64,000 nt of DNA from Jeotgalicoccus nanhaiensis (lineage in GTDB: Bacteria; Bacillota; Bacilli; Staphylococcales; Salinicoccaceae): contig SPPL01000009.1 in NCBI GenBank assembly GCA_004570955.1, positions 1 to 64,000 on the forward strand, in the 5' to 3' direction. Below the pieces are notes generated by a model. That model was not told the origin of the DNA and did no database searches. It worked only from the letters and a program-made list of their open reading frames with translations. The stretch's first letter is position 1, and the number at the start of each line of letters is the position of its first letter. The position numbers and the translations under genes were made by a program. Of this stretch, positions 31,899 to 41,102 are shown in pieces.

Positions 31899-32366
31899 TC
31901 ACTCCTTAGCATAGAGTATAGCTGTAATTATACGGCGTAAAATTTTTGCTCTTAAAATATCTCTGTAAGGCAGCTCAAGCGATAAAATTTCGCGTTTCAT
32001 TACTGCATCTATAATTTGCGCTTCTCTGTAAGTAATCACTTCGTTTTCATACATAGACTGAACCAGATGTTCTGCATTTAACTGAGAAATGTTTTCCCCG
32101 ATTAAATTCTGAAGATGTGCAAGGTACTCAGTTTCAGAATGCACCTCCACCTTGGTGATTCTTATGTAGCCGCCCCCGCCGCGTTTACTTTCCACTACAT
32201 ATCCGTGTTCGTTTGTAAAACGGGTTTTTATGACATAGTTTAACTGCGAGGGTACACAATCAAATTTTTCAGCGATGTGCGCGCGTTTAATCTCAACGGC
32301 TTCATTGCCAGACTGTTCAATCATATCTTTTAAATACTGCTCAATAATATCCGACATGTTACGCAT
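31899..32366 (-). CDS. ctsR: Heat-shock repressor CtsR
   Basis: Winged-helix repressor of clp genes, inactivated by heat and by McsB. I take the ATG at 32366 (MRNMSDIIEQYLKDM, 155 residues) after AAGGAG; the frame continues seven codons upstream. The DNA-binding core FTNEHGYVVESKRGGGGYIR holds the glycine-rich temperature-sensing wing. A C-terminal dimerisation domain follows. It is the first gene of the operon, with a CtsR box at its own start, so it is autoregulated. Confidence 0.97.
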   Translation of the reverse strand: MRNMSDIIEQYLKDMIEQSGNEAVEIKRAHIAEKFDCVPSQLNYVIKTRFTNEHGYVVESKRGGGGYIRITKVEVHSETEYLAHLQNLIGENISQLNAEHLVQSMYENEVITYREAQIIDAVMKREILSLELPYRDILRAKILRRIITAILYAKE

Positions 32367-32378
32367 ATCATCACTCCT

Positions 32379-32395
32379 TCTGACCAACTTTGACT
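32379..32395 (-). promoter_or_regulatory. CtsR operator
   Basis: Minus strand AGTCAAAGTTGGTCAGA, matching the CtsR heptad direct repeat (GGTCAAA-N3-GGTCAAA) with two changes. It lies directly after the -10 box of the ctsR promoter, so binding would block initiation. Confidence 0.88.
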
Positions 32396-32397
32396 AA

Positions 32398-32426
32398 AGT
32401 ATACAGGCTGTGCGTTTTTTTGGCAA
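32398..32426 (-). promoter_or_regulatory. ctsR operon promoter
   Basis: Minus strand TTGCCA (32421-32426), 17-bp spacer, TATACT (32398-32403). Combined with the adjacent CtsR box this is a standard vegetative, CtsR-repressed promoter. Confidence 0.85.
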
Positions 32427-32462
32427 ATCTCTTGTTTATATTTTTAGAAATACCTTTCTTTC

Positions 32463-32476
32463 TGCAAACGTTTGCA
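32463..32476. promoter_or_regulatory. perfect palindrome upstream of the nucleoside transporter
   Basis: TGCAAACGTTTGCA, a perfect 14-bp palindrome with the central CG typical of LacI-family operators. It fits the cre consensus except at one symmetrical position pair, and it equals the core of the E. coli PurR box. It lies between the ctsR and nupC promoters, next to two TATAAT boxes on the plus strand (32478-32483 and 32516-32521). Which regulator binds is not known. Confidence 0.6.
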
Positions 32477-32515
32477 TTATAATAATTCGGTATCGCGTTT
32501 ACGCGGCATTTACTT

Positions 32516-32521
32516 TATAAT
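32516..32521 (+). promoter_or_regulatory. candidate -10 box of the nucleoside transporter gene
   Basis: Consensus TATAAT 61 bases before the ATG, without a good -35 hexamer at the right distance. A second TATAAT at 32478-32483 is also possible. The weak -35 would fit an activator-dependent or palindrome-regulated promoter. Confidence 0.35.
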
Positions 32522-32581
32522 AAAATAGAAACATATACATAGAGTAAAATTTCATCTATCAATTTTTTGGAGGCTTTCATT

Positions 32582-33793
32582 ATGAGTATTGTAATGGGAA
32601 TAGTCGGTATACTATTCACCATCTTCCTGGCCTGGATTGCAAGTAGCAACCGCAAACTTGCGTTTAAGCACTGGAAAAACATTTTAGTATTACTTGTGCT
32701 GCAACTGCTTGCTGCATTCTTATTCTTGAGCACTACAGGCGGGCAGACGTTTATTCTGTGGCTGGCAAACGCGTTCGATAAATTACTGGGCTTCGCAAGA
32801 GAAGGCGGATTATTTGTTTTTGGCGACTTAATGACCAACAGCGAGGGCGAAGCGGTAGATGTATTCTTATTTAACGTTTTAGTGCCTATCATCTTCATTT
32901 CTGCGATTATTGGTATTTTATCATTTACGAGAATTCTGCCGTTCGTTATTAAAGGTATCGGTTTCCTTTTGACAAAAATTACAGGTATGCCTTACATAGA
33001 GTCGTACAATGGTGCAGCATCAATGATGCTTGGCCAGTCGGAAGTTTTTGTTTCTCTTAAAAACCAGCTACCTAAAATGACGACACAGCGTCTGTATACA
33101 CTGTCGGCACAGGCAATGAGTTCAATCTCACTGTCAATCGTCGGCGCATTCTTTACAATGCTTGATCCGCAATACGTTATTATTGCTATTGTACTGAATC
33201 TGTTCGGAGTTTACATCATCGTGCATATCATCAACCCTTACGAAGAAGAAGTCGTTGACGGCGATGTTGAAATTTCAACAAACCCGGAAAAAGGAAAATC
33301 TTTCTTCCAGGTTCTTGGAGACTATATCATCGACGGCGGAAAAATTGTTCTTGTCGTAGGTGCAATGCTTATCGGGTTTATCGCCCTGATTGGTCTGTTA
33401 AACAATCTGTTCCTGTTAATTCCGGGTTCTAACTTATCATTCCAGGACATTCTCGGCTATATCTTCATGCCGATAGCATTCATGATGGGTATTCCATGGG
33501 CGGAAGCTCAGACTGCCGGTTCACTGATGGCGACAAAACTTATTACAAATGAATTCGTAGCTATTCTGGAATTCGTTCCGCTGGCAGAAACATTATCCGA
33601 GAAAACACAGGCAATGCTTTCAGTATTCCTGATATCATTCGCTAACTTCGGAAGTATCGGTATTATTGCCGGTTCTGTAAAAGGTCTTCACAACGAAAGC
33701 GGAGACAAAGTGGCGAAATTCGGTCTTAAACTAGTTTACGGTGCAACTCTTGTATCAATCCTGAGTTCTGTAATGATCGGATTCTTCTACTAA
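32582..33793 (+). CDS. nupC: Nucleoside transporter, NupC/CNT family
   Basis: Concentrative nucleoside transporter driven by H+ or Na+. 403 residues from the ATG at 32582 (MSIVMGIVGILFTIFLAWIA) with GGAGG 8 nt upstream. There are about 8-10 membrane helices. Conserved parts are the GQSEVFVSLKNQLPKM segment that forms the nucleoside site and the C-terminal FANFGSIGI. It is divergent from ctsR, as in S. aureus. It is closed by a bidirectional terminator. Confidence 0.93.
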   Translation: MSIVMGIVGILFTIFLAWIASSNRKLAFKHWKNILVLLVLQLLAAFLFLSTTGGQTFILWLANAFDKLLGFAREGGLFVFGDLMTNSEGEAVDVFLFNVLVPIIFISAIIGILSFTRILPFVIKGIGFLLTKITGMPYIESYNGAASMMLGQSEVFVSLKNQLPKMTTQRLYTLSAQAMSSISLSIVGAFFTMLDPQYVIIAIVLNLFGVYIIVHIINPYEEEVVDGDVEISTNPEKGKSFFQVLGDYIIDGGKIVLVVGAMLIGFIALIGLLNNLFLLIPGSNLSFQDILGYIFMPIAFMMGIPWAEAQTAGSLMATKLITNEFVAILEFVPLAETLSEKTQAMLSVFLISFANFGSIGIIAGSVKGLHNESGDKVAKFGLKLVYGATLVSILSSVMIGFFY

Positions 33794-33810
33794 AATTTTA
33801 AATTATTAAT

Positions 33811-33848
33811 AAAAAAACTCCGGAGGACAAATCCTCCGGAGTTTTTTT
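33811..33848. terminator. bidirectional terminator nupC / ZIP transporter
   Basis: Perfect 11-bp stem ACTCCGGAGGA/TCCTCCGGAGT (33817-33827, 33832-33842) with CAAA loop, flanked by seven A on one side and seven T on the other. It works for both convergent genes. Confidence 0.93.
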
Positions 33849-34658
33849 CTATCCTAAAGCGACATCCAGCACCATCATAATCACAAAACCGATCATAAAG
33901 GCAAATACTGCCACATCGGAATGACCATTTTTCTGCGTACTCGGGATAACTTCTTCGACGACGACAAATATCATCGCTCCGGCACCTGCAGCAAGTGCAT
34001 AAGGCAGCACAGGTTCCATGAAACCGATTAAAAGTACACCAACCAGTGCAGCCATCGGTTCGACAATCGCGGACATCCAGCCCCAGAAAAACGCCCGTCT
34101 TCTGCTTGCTCCATCTCCTCTGAGAGGCATGGACACCGCAGTCCCTTCCGGGATATTCTGCAGTCCGATACCGATTGCCAATGTCAATGCGCTCAGCACC
34201 ATAACCGGATCGTCACTTAAACCTGCTGCACCGAACAAAATACCGATAGACAGCCCTTCCGGGATGTTGTGCAGTGTGAGCGAAGTAATAAGCAGCGTAC
34301 TGCGTCTCGAAGTTTTATAAGGCAATCCTTCCGCCATGTCATCACCGCGGTGACGGTGAGGTATCAGTTTATCGAATAAGTATATAAACAGCGCTCCGCC
34401 GAGAACGCCGACCAAGGCCGGGAACCATTCTCCAATCGGATTATCAGCGCTTGCTTCAATAGCCGGAGCAAGGAGCGACCAGAAGCTCGCCGCTATCATA
34501 ATACCCCCGGCAAAGCCGAGTGTTATATTTAAAAAGTTTTCACTTACACCTTTTGTCAGGAATACAATTGCTGCACCGAGACCCGTCATGCTCCACGTAA
34601 ATAAAGTGGCGAGCAACGCCTGCTGCCATGCTTCCAGACTCATAAAGAAATCTAACAT
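33849..34658 (-). CDS. ZIP-family metal transporter
   Basis: 269-residue membrane protein of the ZIP/ZupT family (zinc, manganese or iron uptake). About eight hydrophobic helices. The helix-IV and helix-V metal-site motifs LHNIPEGLSIG and LQNIPEGTAVS are present, with conserved His, Asn and Glu. A His/Arg-rich loop (HRHRGDD, about residue 101) separates helices III and IV. The ATG follows AGGAG. Divergent from murT. The metal is not predictable from sequence. This gene is not part of the staphylococcal lysS-ctsR interval as I know it. Confidence 0.9.
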   Translation of the reverse strand: MLDFFMSLEAWQQALLATLFTWSMTGLGAAIVFLTKGVSENFLNITLGFAGGIMIAASFWSLLAPAIEASADNPIGEWFPALVGVLGGALFIYLFDKLIPHRHRGDDMAEGLPYKTSRRSTLLITSLTLHNIPEGLSIGILFGAAGLSDDPVMVLSALTLAIGIGLQNIPEGTAVSMPLRGDGASRRRAFFWGWMSAIVEPMAALVGVLLIGFMEPVLPYALAAGAGAMIFVVVEEVIPSTQKNGHSDVAVFAFMIGFVIMMVLDVALG

Positions 34659-34732
34659 GTTTACTCTCCTCAGTGATTAATATTGTTTATTATAACCCTT
34701 TTCAAAAAATTATAGTACCTAATAATACGGAA

Positions 34733-34741
34733 TGTTATAAT
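34733..34741 (+). promoter_or_regulatory. extended -10 promoter of murT
   Basis: TGTTATAAT, an extended -10 element (TGn plus consensus TATAAT), 38 bases before the murT start, without a clear -35 box. Confidence 0.5.
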
Positions 34742-34778
34742 TGATACCCGAAGTCTAAAGTTAAAGGAGCGTATATGA

Positions 34779-36101
34779 ATGTCACTCAAGTCCACTATAG
34801 CTAAGAACGCAGGTAAAATTACTCGTTATTTACTGACAAAGTTTACAAACGGAGGCAGCAGTCTGCCCGGTAAAATCGCTCTTTCCATCGATAAAAACCT
34901 GCTTCGCAACCTCGCAAAAAATTACGATGTTATCGTGATTACAGGAACAAACGGCAAAACTTTGACGACAACTCTGACAACAAATGTGCTGTCTAAAAAA
35001 TACAAAAACATAATTACCAATCGTACAGGTTCTAATATGAAGCAGGGCATTGTCGGCGCTTTTCTGAATGCGCCCCGTTCTACAAAAGGTGCCATTGCGG
35101 TTCTCGAGGTAGACGAAGGATCTTTAAAAAATGTCGTTTCAGAACTTCAGCCTAAATTATTTGTACATACGAATATCTTCAGCGATCAGCTCGACCGTTA
35201 CGGCACGACAGGTAAAATATATGACCTGCTGACCGATGCAGCCCGCGAAGTGCCGGATGCAGCTATTATTGCTAACGGTGATCTGCCTCTGTTCAACTCG
35301 CAGACCCTGCCTAATCCGCAGAAGTTCTTCGGATTTGACACAGATATCGAATCAGGCGACAAAACTAAAGAAGATGCGCAATGTCCGAAATGCAGCCACA
35401 CTTTAGAGTACCATCATTACACGTATGCCAACCTCGGTGACTACTACTGCCCGTCATGCGGTTTCAAACGTCCCGAACTCGATTACAAAGTCACAAGTGT
35501 ACAGGAATTGAATGTTACACATTCAACATTCCAGCTGGATAATGATACGTACACGCTGCACAATGCAGGAATCTACAATATCTACAATGCTCTCGCTGCA
35601 TACAGCGCCGGCAGATTCTTCGATGTATCACCGCCGGATATTAAAGATGCATTTCTGACGAACGAGCGCGTTTTCGGCCGTCAGGAAGTCATTATCGCCT
35701 ATGATAAAAAGATTATCCTTAACGTCGTGAAAAACCCTGTCGGACTCAATCAGGTGCTGAATCTTGTTAAACTTGAAAAAGAGCCGTTTACGCTTGTCGC
35801 CCTGCTTAACAACCGTCCTGCGGACGGCGTCGATCTGAAATGGCTTGAAGATACAAACTTTGAATCGCTGGCCGATCTCGATATCGAGAAGATTATTACC
35901 GGAGGTATCGCAGTTGATACAATGACTGACCGTCTTGTTACAGCTGGCTTCGAAAGAGAAAATATCGATGCGGCAGGCAGCCTTGAGAGTGTAATTAAGT
36001 CAATTGAAAATGCACCGACAACACAGATCCATATGCTTGCAACATATACTGCAATGCTTGAAATCCGTAAAGCTCTTATAGAAAAAGGACATATAAAATA
36101 G
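34779..36101 (+). CDS. murT: Lipid II isoglutaminyl synthase subunit MurT
   Basis: Mur-ligase homologue that, with the glutaminase GatD, amidates the D-Glu of lipid II; the reaction is essential in S. aureus. 440 residues. ATP loop VITGTNGKTLTTTL is at about 54-67. The MurT-specific four-cysteine zinc ribbon (CPKC ... CPSC) is near 205-230. A C-terminal domain (DUF1727 type) with NRPADGVDLKWLED follows. AAAGGAG precedes the ATG. The gatD partner normally follows directly; here a terminator and tRNA genes follow. Confidence 0.94.
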   Translation: MSLKSTIAKNAGKITRYLLTKFTNGGSSLPGKIALSIDKNLLRNLAKNYDVIVITGTNGKTLTTTLTTNVLSKKYKNIITNRTGSNMKQGIVGAFLNAPRSTKGAIAVLEVDEGSLKNVVSELQPKLFVHTNIFSDQLDRYGTTGKIYDLLTDAAREVPDAAIIANGDLPLFNSQTLPNPQKFFGFDTDIESGDKTKEDAQCPKCSHTLEYHHYTYANLGDYYCPSCGFKRPELDYKVTSVQELNVTHSTFQLDNDTYTLHNAGIYNIYNALAAYSAGRFFDVSPPDIKDAFLTNERVFGRQEVIIAYDKKIILNVVKNPVGLNQVLNLVKLEKEPFTLVALLNNRPADGVDLKWLEDTNFESLADLDIEKIITGGIAVDTMTDRLVTAGFERENIDAAGSLESVIKSIENAPTTQIHMLATYTAMLEIRKALIEKGHIK

Positions 36102-36111
36102 AATTGCCCTT

Positions 36112-36145
36112 AGCTGCACAAGTTAAACCTGGTGCAGCTTTTTTG
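36112..36145 (+). terminator. murT terminator
   Basis: 8-bp stem AGCTGCAC/GTGCAGCT (36112-36119, 36132-36139) with a 12-nt loop and TTTTTTG after it, 11 bases past the murT stop. It shows that murT is the last gene of its transcript. Confidence 0.88.
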
Positions 36146-36162
36146 TGGAGAATTTACGGATA

Positions 36163-36203
36163 AAACAAAAAATCACTTTCGGCTGCTATAGCCGAAAGTG
36201 ATT
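36163..36203 (-). terminator. tRNA operon terminator
   Basis: 13-bp perfect stem AATCACTTTCGGC/GCCGAAAGTGATT (36171-36183 and 36191-36203), then TTTTTTGTTTT on the minus strand. It ends the tRNA-Val-Gly-Ile transcript. Confidence 0.92.
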
Positions 36204-36215
36204 ATCTATTGTAAG

Positions 36216-36289
<74 letters not shown>

Positions 36290-36307
36290 TTATGTATAAA
36301 CAAAAAA

Positions 36308-36382
36308 TGGAGCGGAAGACGGGATTCAAACCCGCGACCCCCACCTTGGCAAGGTGATGTTCTATCACTGAACTACTTCCGC
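36308..36382 (-). tRNA. tRNA-Gly (anticodon GCC)
   Basis: Cloverleaf with acceptor GCGGAAG/CTTCCGC, anticodon stem TCACC/GGTGG (one G-U type end pair) and loop TTGCCAA (GCC), and T arm GCGGG/CCCGT with TTTGAAT. Discriminator T with encoded CCA. Middle gene of the three-tRNA unit. Confidence 0.97.
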
Positions 36383-36411
36383 ATGTAATAAGTATAAAAT
36401 TAAGTTTTGAA

Positions 36412-36487
36412 TGGTGGAGAATGACGGGTTCGAACCGCCGACCCTCTGCTTGTAAGGCAGATGCTCTCCCAGCTGAGCTAATTCTCC
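36412..36487 (-). tRNA. tRNA-Val (anticodon TAC)
   Basis: Cloverleaf with acceptor GGAGAAT/ATTCTCC, anticodon stem TCTGC/GCAGA and loop CTTACAA (TAC), T arm GGCGG/CCGTC with one G-U pair, and encoded CCA. First tRNA of the unit, about 20 bases after its promoter. Confidence 0.97.
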
Positions 36488-36511
36488 TGAAGCAGAATCA
36501 AACTAATATAT

Positions 36512-36540
36512 ATTATATAGATTTTACGTAAAAATGTCAA
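36512..36540 (-). promoter_or_regulatory. tRNA operon promoter
   Basis: Minus strand TTGACA (36535-36540), exact 17-bp spacer, TATAAT (36512-36517): perfect consensus in both boxes, as expected for strong stable-RNA promoters. Confidence 0.9.
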
Positions 36541-36595
36541 TAGATTTTTACAGAAAATTAATAAAATGCGGTATAGTCAGGAAGATTATTATATA

Positions 36596-36624
36596 CTCCG
36601 CAATGATTGTGGCTCATTGCGGAG
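36596..36624. repeat. perfect 11-bp stem-loop downstream of the NERD gene
   Basis: CTCCGCAATGA/TCATTGCGGAG with 7-nt loop TTGTGGC, between the NERD gene stop and the tRNA promoter. The minus-strand sequence after it (TATATAATAATC) is AT-rich but not a T-run, so it is a weak terminator at best. Confidence 0.6.
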
Positions 36625-36645
36625 CAAGCGGCCAAATCAGGTACT

Positions 36646-37623
36646 TCACGATTCAATTTTATCCTTATACCGCTGATTCTGTTTTATTTCTGCAATCGGC
36701 TCCTCCCAATCATAATATTTAAAGGTATATGTCGTCTTTTTACCCATCAAATTAGTATGACAATACTTTTTAAGAAAACGATAAACAACATCTTCTGAAA
36801 TTTGATTGTCAATTAAATGGAGTATCGACTGTTTAGTTATAGGCTGATTGTAAAACAAAAACTTATGATCGCTCATCGCGCGGAGCAGATGTGTTTCATT
36901 GCTCTCGATAGCCCCGCACGATGCGCATGCGAATTGGAAACGTCCCTTTCTCAAGTCAAAGCTTTCGCATTTACCGCAGTATAAACCGCGCTGCAGTCTT
37001 GAAAGGTCCGCTTTTTCTTCAAAATAAGGATTTTCTGCTATCGCATTTTTAATGTGTCTCACGATACTTTTAGCTTTGTCACTGATACGGTCGTCTTTAA
37101 ATTGCCTGAAGTAATTTCTCAACTGGTTCCGAATAACTGTTTCGCTCCAAATATAATCGCTTTCGGTAGTTAATCTAAAGTCGTCTCCTGTAAATATTAC
37201 AGCGCCTTCCACATTAAAATGTAAACCCGCTTCATCTCTCAGCTGAATAATTTTGCCTTTGGCCCGGCTCAGCTGGATATGCGCATTATCTTTCAGCTGT
37301 TTACCATTGCGATACCAGGTGTTATTTTCATAATGGTAATCTCCGGAATAGTTTTTAATTTCATTAACTGCTACACGGTCCATGCTGATAACAATACTGT
37401 CAAACTGTGTAATCGACTTTCCTGCTTTTAAATACAGATTTCTTAAAATATAAACACTTTCATGTCCAATTTCATCGAGTATTTTATCGTACAGACATTC
37501 TCCGTCAAAACCTTTCTGAATGTTATACAAATTACGTCTTTCTTCAAAATCTAATTCCGTTCTCTTTTCCAGCGCTTTATAGTATAAAAATTCCGGTGAC
37601 ATAAGACGCTTGTTTAAAAACAT
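36646..37623 (-). CDS. NERD (nuclease-related) domain protein with zinc ribbon
   Basis: 325 residues. The N-terminal NERD domain is seen in GFDGECLYDKILDE (about 38-51), YLKAGKSITQFDSIVIS (about 64-80) and VNEIKNYSGDY (about 85-95). The D and E-x-K pattern matches restriction-endonuclease-like folds. A zinc ribbon follows near residues 217-240 (CGKC ... CASC), then a basic C terminus. NERD proteins in Firmicutes are often plasmid- or stress-linked with no proven activity. GGAGGAG precedes the ATG. It is a monocistronic gene in the variable lysS-ctsR interval. Confidence 0.85.
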   Translation of the reverse strand: MFLNKRLMSPEFLYYKALEKRTELDFEERRNLYNIQKGFDGECLYDKILDEIGHESVYILRNLYLKAGKSITQFDSIVISMDRVAVNEIKNYSGDYHYENNTWYRNGKQLKDNAHIQLSRAKGKIIQLRDEAGLHFNVEGAVIFTGDDFRLTTESDYIWSETVIRNQLRNYFRQFKDDRISDKAKSIVRHIKNAIAENPYFEEKADLSRLQRGLYCGKCESFDLRKGRFQFACASCGAIESNETHLLRAMSDHKFLFYNQPITKQSILHLIDNQISEDVVYRFLKKYCHTNLMGKKTTYTFKYYDWEEPIAEIKQNQRYKDKIES

Positions 37624-37741
37624 TCCATCTCCTCCTAAAATAAGTTTTCTCTCCTTATATAATAGGCGAAAATAAAAGGTTGTCTCTCAAAAATCCAACG
37701 AGATACAAAAATAGTAAAACTGCTAAATATTCCGCACAATA

Positions 37742-37782
37742 AAGCAAAAAAACACCGCAATCCTGTAGGGAGAGCGGTGTTT
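37742..37782 (-). terminator. lysS terminator
   Basis: 8-bp stem AACACCGC/GCGGTGTT (37751-37758 and 37774-37781), then TTTTTGC on the minus strand, 14 bases after the lysS stop. Confidence 0.85.
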
Positions 37783-37795
37783 CCATAAATATATA

Positions 37796-39295
<1,500 letters not shown>

Positions 39296-39327
39296 CTATA
39301 TATGTTGTAATAATATTTATATTAAAG

Positions 39328-39804
39328 TCACTCGGCTGATTGACTTTTATCTAATTTATCTTTAATTTTTTCTACCGTCATATGCAAGGTCGGATGTTCT
39401 CTTTTCGGCGCAATCTCGTTCAGCGGATCGATGACGAACGAACGCAAGTGCATTTCCGGGTGGGGCACTTTTAAGTCTGTCAGCTGCAGTTCGAGATCTT
39501 CGTAAAGGAGTACATCGATATCGATGCTGCGCGGTCCCCACACTTCGTTTCTGACTCGGCCGAGCTCATGTTCGACTCCAAGCACCGTTTCCAGAAGATC
39601 AAGCGGCGTTAAATTCGTGTCCACTTCTATTGCCATGTTCATAAAGTCAGGCTGATCTGTTTTGCCGTAAGGTTTCGTTTCATACTGCGATGAAATTTTC
39701 GTTACTTCTATCCCCTGCACTTCGGATAATTTAGCGATTGCATTTTTCAGACTTCCTTCTCTGTCACCGATATTGCTTCCGAGTCCGAGATAAGCTATTG
39801 CCAT
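39328..39804 (-). CDS. folK: 6-hydroxymethyl-7,8-dihydropterin pyrophosphokinase
   Basis: HPPK, 158 residues, pyrophosphorylates hydroxymethyl-dihydropterin in folate synthesis. It begins AIAYLGLGSNIGDREG. VWGPRSIDIDVLLYED holds the catalytic metal-binding aspartates and VPHPEMHLRSFVIDPLNEIAP closes the active site. It overlaps folB by 10 bases. Shared transcript with folP and folB. Confidence 0.97.
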   Translation of the reverse strand: MAIAYLGLGSNIGDREGSLKNAIAKLSEVQGIEVTKISSQYETKPYGKTDQPDFMNMAIEVDTNLTPLDLLETVLGVEHELGRVRNEVWGPRSIDIDVLLYEDLELQLTDLKVPHPEMHLRSFVIDPLNEIAPKREHPTLHMTVEKIKDKLDKSQSAE

Positions 39805-40169
39805 GATGTTTCCCGCTTTCCGTGCAGCGTGATTGCCACGCTGTCATAATTTCCATCTATTGGTGGATTAGGTTTAGTTATAGTTGTTTCTATCTCTATT
39901 ATTTTATCATACCGGTCAAATAATTCCGTATTGATTTTACCAGCGAGGCGTTCAAGCAGACTCACCGGTTCACCTTTTACAATCTCTTCCACTATATTAT
40001 ATACTTCGCCGTAATGTACAGTAGCAGACAAATCATCTGTCTTAGATGCTGCTGTTAAATCAGTGTGAAGGACAAGATCCGTAATAAAATACTGTCCGAG
40101 TACCCGTTCTTCCTGAATGGCACCGTGATACGCGTATATTTTAATTCCATTAATATGAATTTTATCCAT
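39795..40169 (-). CDS. folB: Dihydroneopterin aldolase
   Basis: 124 residues from the ATG at 40169 (MDKIHINGIKIYAYHG), chosen because AAAGGTGA lies just upstream; a GTG three codons earlier is inside that site. FolB cleaves dihydroneopterin to hydroxymethyl-dihydropterin and glycolaldehyde. The substrate-binding YHG and EVYNIVEEIVKG, the catalytic Lys in TKPNPPI and the tunnelling fold are typical. It overlaps folP by 8 bases. Confidence 0.95.
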   Translation of the reverse strand: MDKIHINGIKIYAYHGAIQEERVLGQYFITDLVLHTDLTAASKTDDLSATVHYGEVYNIVEEIVKGEPVSLLERLAGKINTELFDRYDKIIEIETTITKPNPPIDGNYDSVAITLHGKRETSWQ

Positions 40170-40956
40170 TGTAATCACCTTTAAGTTTCATATAGACATC
40201 TGCCGCCTGGCGGTTCATTTTCACGTTATGAACTCTGACTGCCTTGACACCCGCGTCAATACCGATAATCGTCGTCGCAAGTGTGCCTGCATCACGATCA
40301 TCAGCATTTGTTTCTCCGCCAATCAGCTCTTTGACCATACGCTTTCTGCTTGTTGCAAGGAGCACCGGATAACCTTCAGCTGTAAGCCGGTCAAGATTCT
40401 GCATCACTTCTATTTCTTCTTCTCTCGATTTAACAAAACCGATGCCCGGGTCAAGCCAGATGTTTTCTTTTTTAACACCGTGTTTTAAAGCGAGTTCAGC
40501 GGATTCTTTAAGCTCTCTGATCATATCTTCAGTCACGTTTTTATAAGTGCTGTGGTCATTATTATGCATTAGAAAAATCGGCACATCAAACTCTGCGACT
40601 ACATCGAGTATTTTTTCATCGTAAATACCCCGCCATTGATCATTAATCATCGTCGCACCCGCTTCCAGTACAGCGCGTGCCACATCGCTTCTGAACGTAT
40701 CGACTGAAATATCCGCAGTTATTCCTGCTTCTCTGAGCGCCTTCACCACTGGGGCCGTACGTTCAATTTCTTCTTCTGCAGTAATTTCAGTATAGCCCGG
40801 ACGCGTTGAATATCCGCCGACGTCAATAATATCAGCGCCTTCTTCAACCATTTCCAGAGCGCGCTTCACAGCCGCTTCGACAGAATTGTACTTGCCGCCG
40901 TCGCTGAAGGAATCCGGTGTGGTGTTTAAAATACCCATTACTTTCAGTCTTTCCAT
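40162..40956 (-). CDS. folP: Dihydropteroate synthase
   Basis: Sulfonamide target, 264 residues, TIM-barrel. MGILNTTPDSFSDGGKY (N-terminal signature) and ADIIDVGGYSTRPGY carry the pterin and phosphate sites. INDQWRG and DPGIGFVKSREEE, with C-terminal ATSRKRMV, complete the active site. First gene of folP-folB-folK-lysS. AGAGGT precedes the ATG. Confidence 0.97.
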   Translation of the reverse strand: MERLKVMGILNTTPDSFSDGGKYNSVEAAVKRALEMVEEGADIIDVGGYSTRPGYTEITAEEEIERTAPVVKALREAGITADISVDTFRSDVARAVLEAGATMINDQWRGIYDEKILDVVAEFDVPIFLMHNNDHSTYKNVTEDMIRELKESAELALKHGVKKENIWLDPGIGFVKSREEEIEVMQNLDRLTAEGYPVLLATSRKRMVKELIGGETNADDRDAGTLATTIIGIDAGVKAVRVHNVKMNRQAADVYMKLKGDYNG

Positions 40957-40995
40957 TAAAATCTACCTCTGCTTTTACATAAATTGAATAGTCAT

Positions 40996-41004
40996 ATTAT
41001 AACA
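40996..41004 (-). promoter_or_regulatory. extended -10 promoter of the folate operon
   Basis: Minus strand TGTTATAAT (extended -10 with consensus TATAAT), about 40 bases before folP and downstream of the cysK terminator. No convincing -35 at the standard distance. Confidence 0.5.
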
Positions 41005-41054
41005 TGTTTAAAGATGATTATTCCTTCAAATATTTCCGGGATAAAATATACAGC

Positions 41055-41089
41055 ACACCAAAAAACTCCGCCTGCAGAGCAGACGGAGT
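41055..41089 (-). terminator. cysK terminator
   Basis: 11-bp stem ACTCCGCCTGC/GCAGACGGAGT (41065-41075, 41079-41089; one mismatch) with 3-nt loop, then TTTTTTGG on the minus strand, directly after cysK. It separates cysK from folP. Confidence 0.9.
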
Positions 41090-41102
41090 TTTTCTATTTA
41101 AA

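Noticed and set aside
36534-36798. Two overlapping plus-strand open frames near the tRNAs
   Set aside because: They cross the tRNA promoter, an inverted repeat and the end of the NERD gene; no ribosome site.
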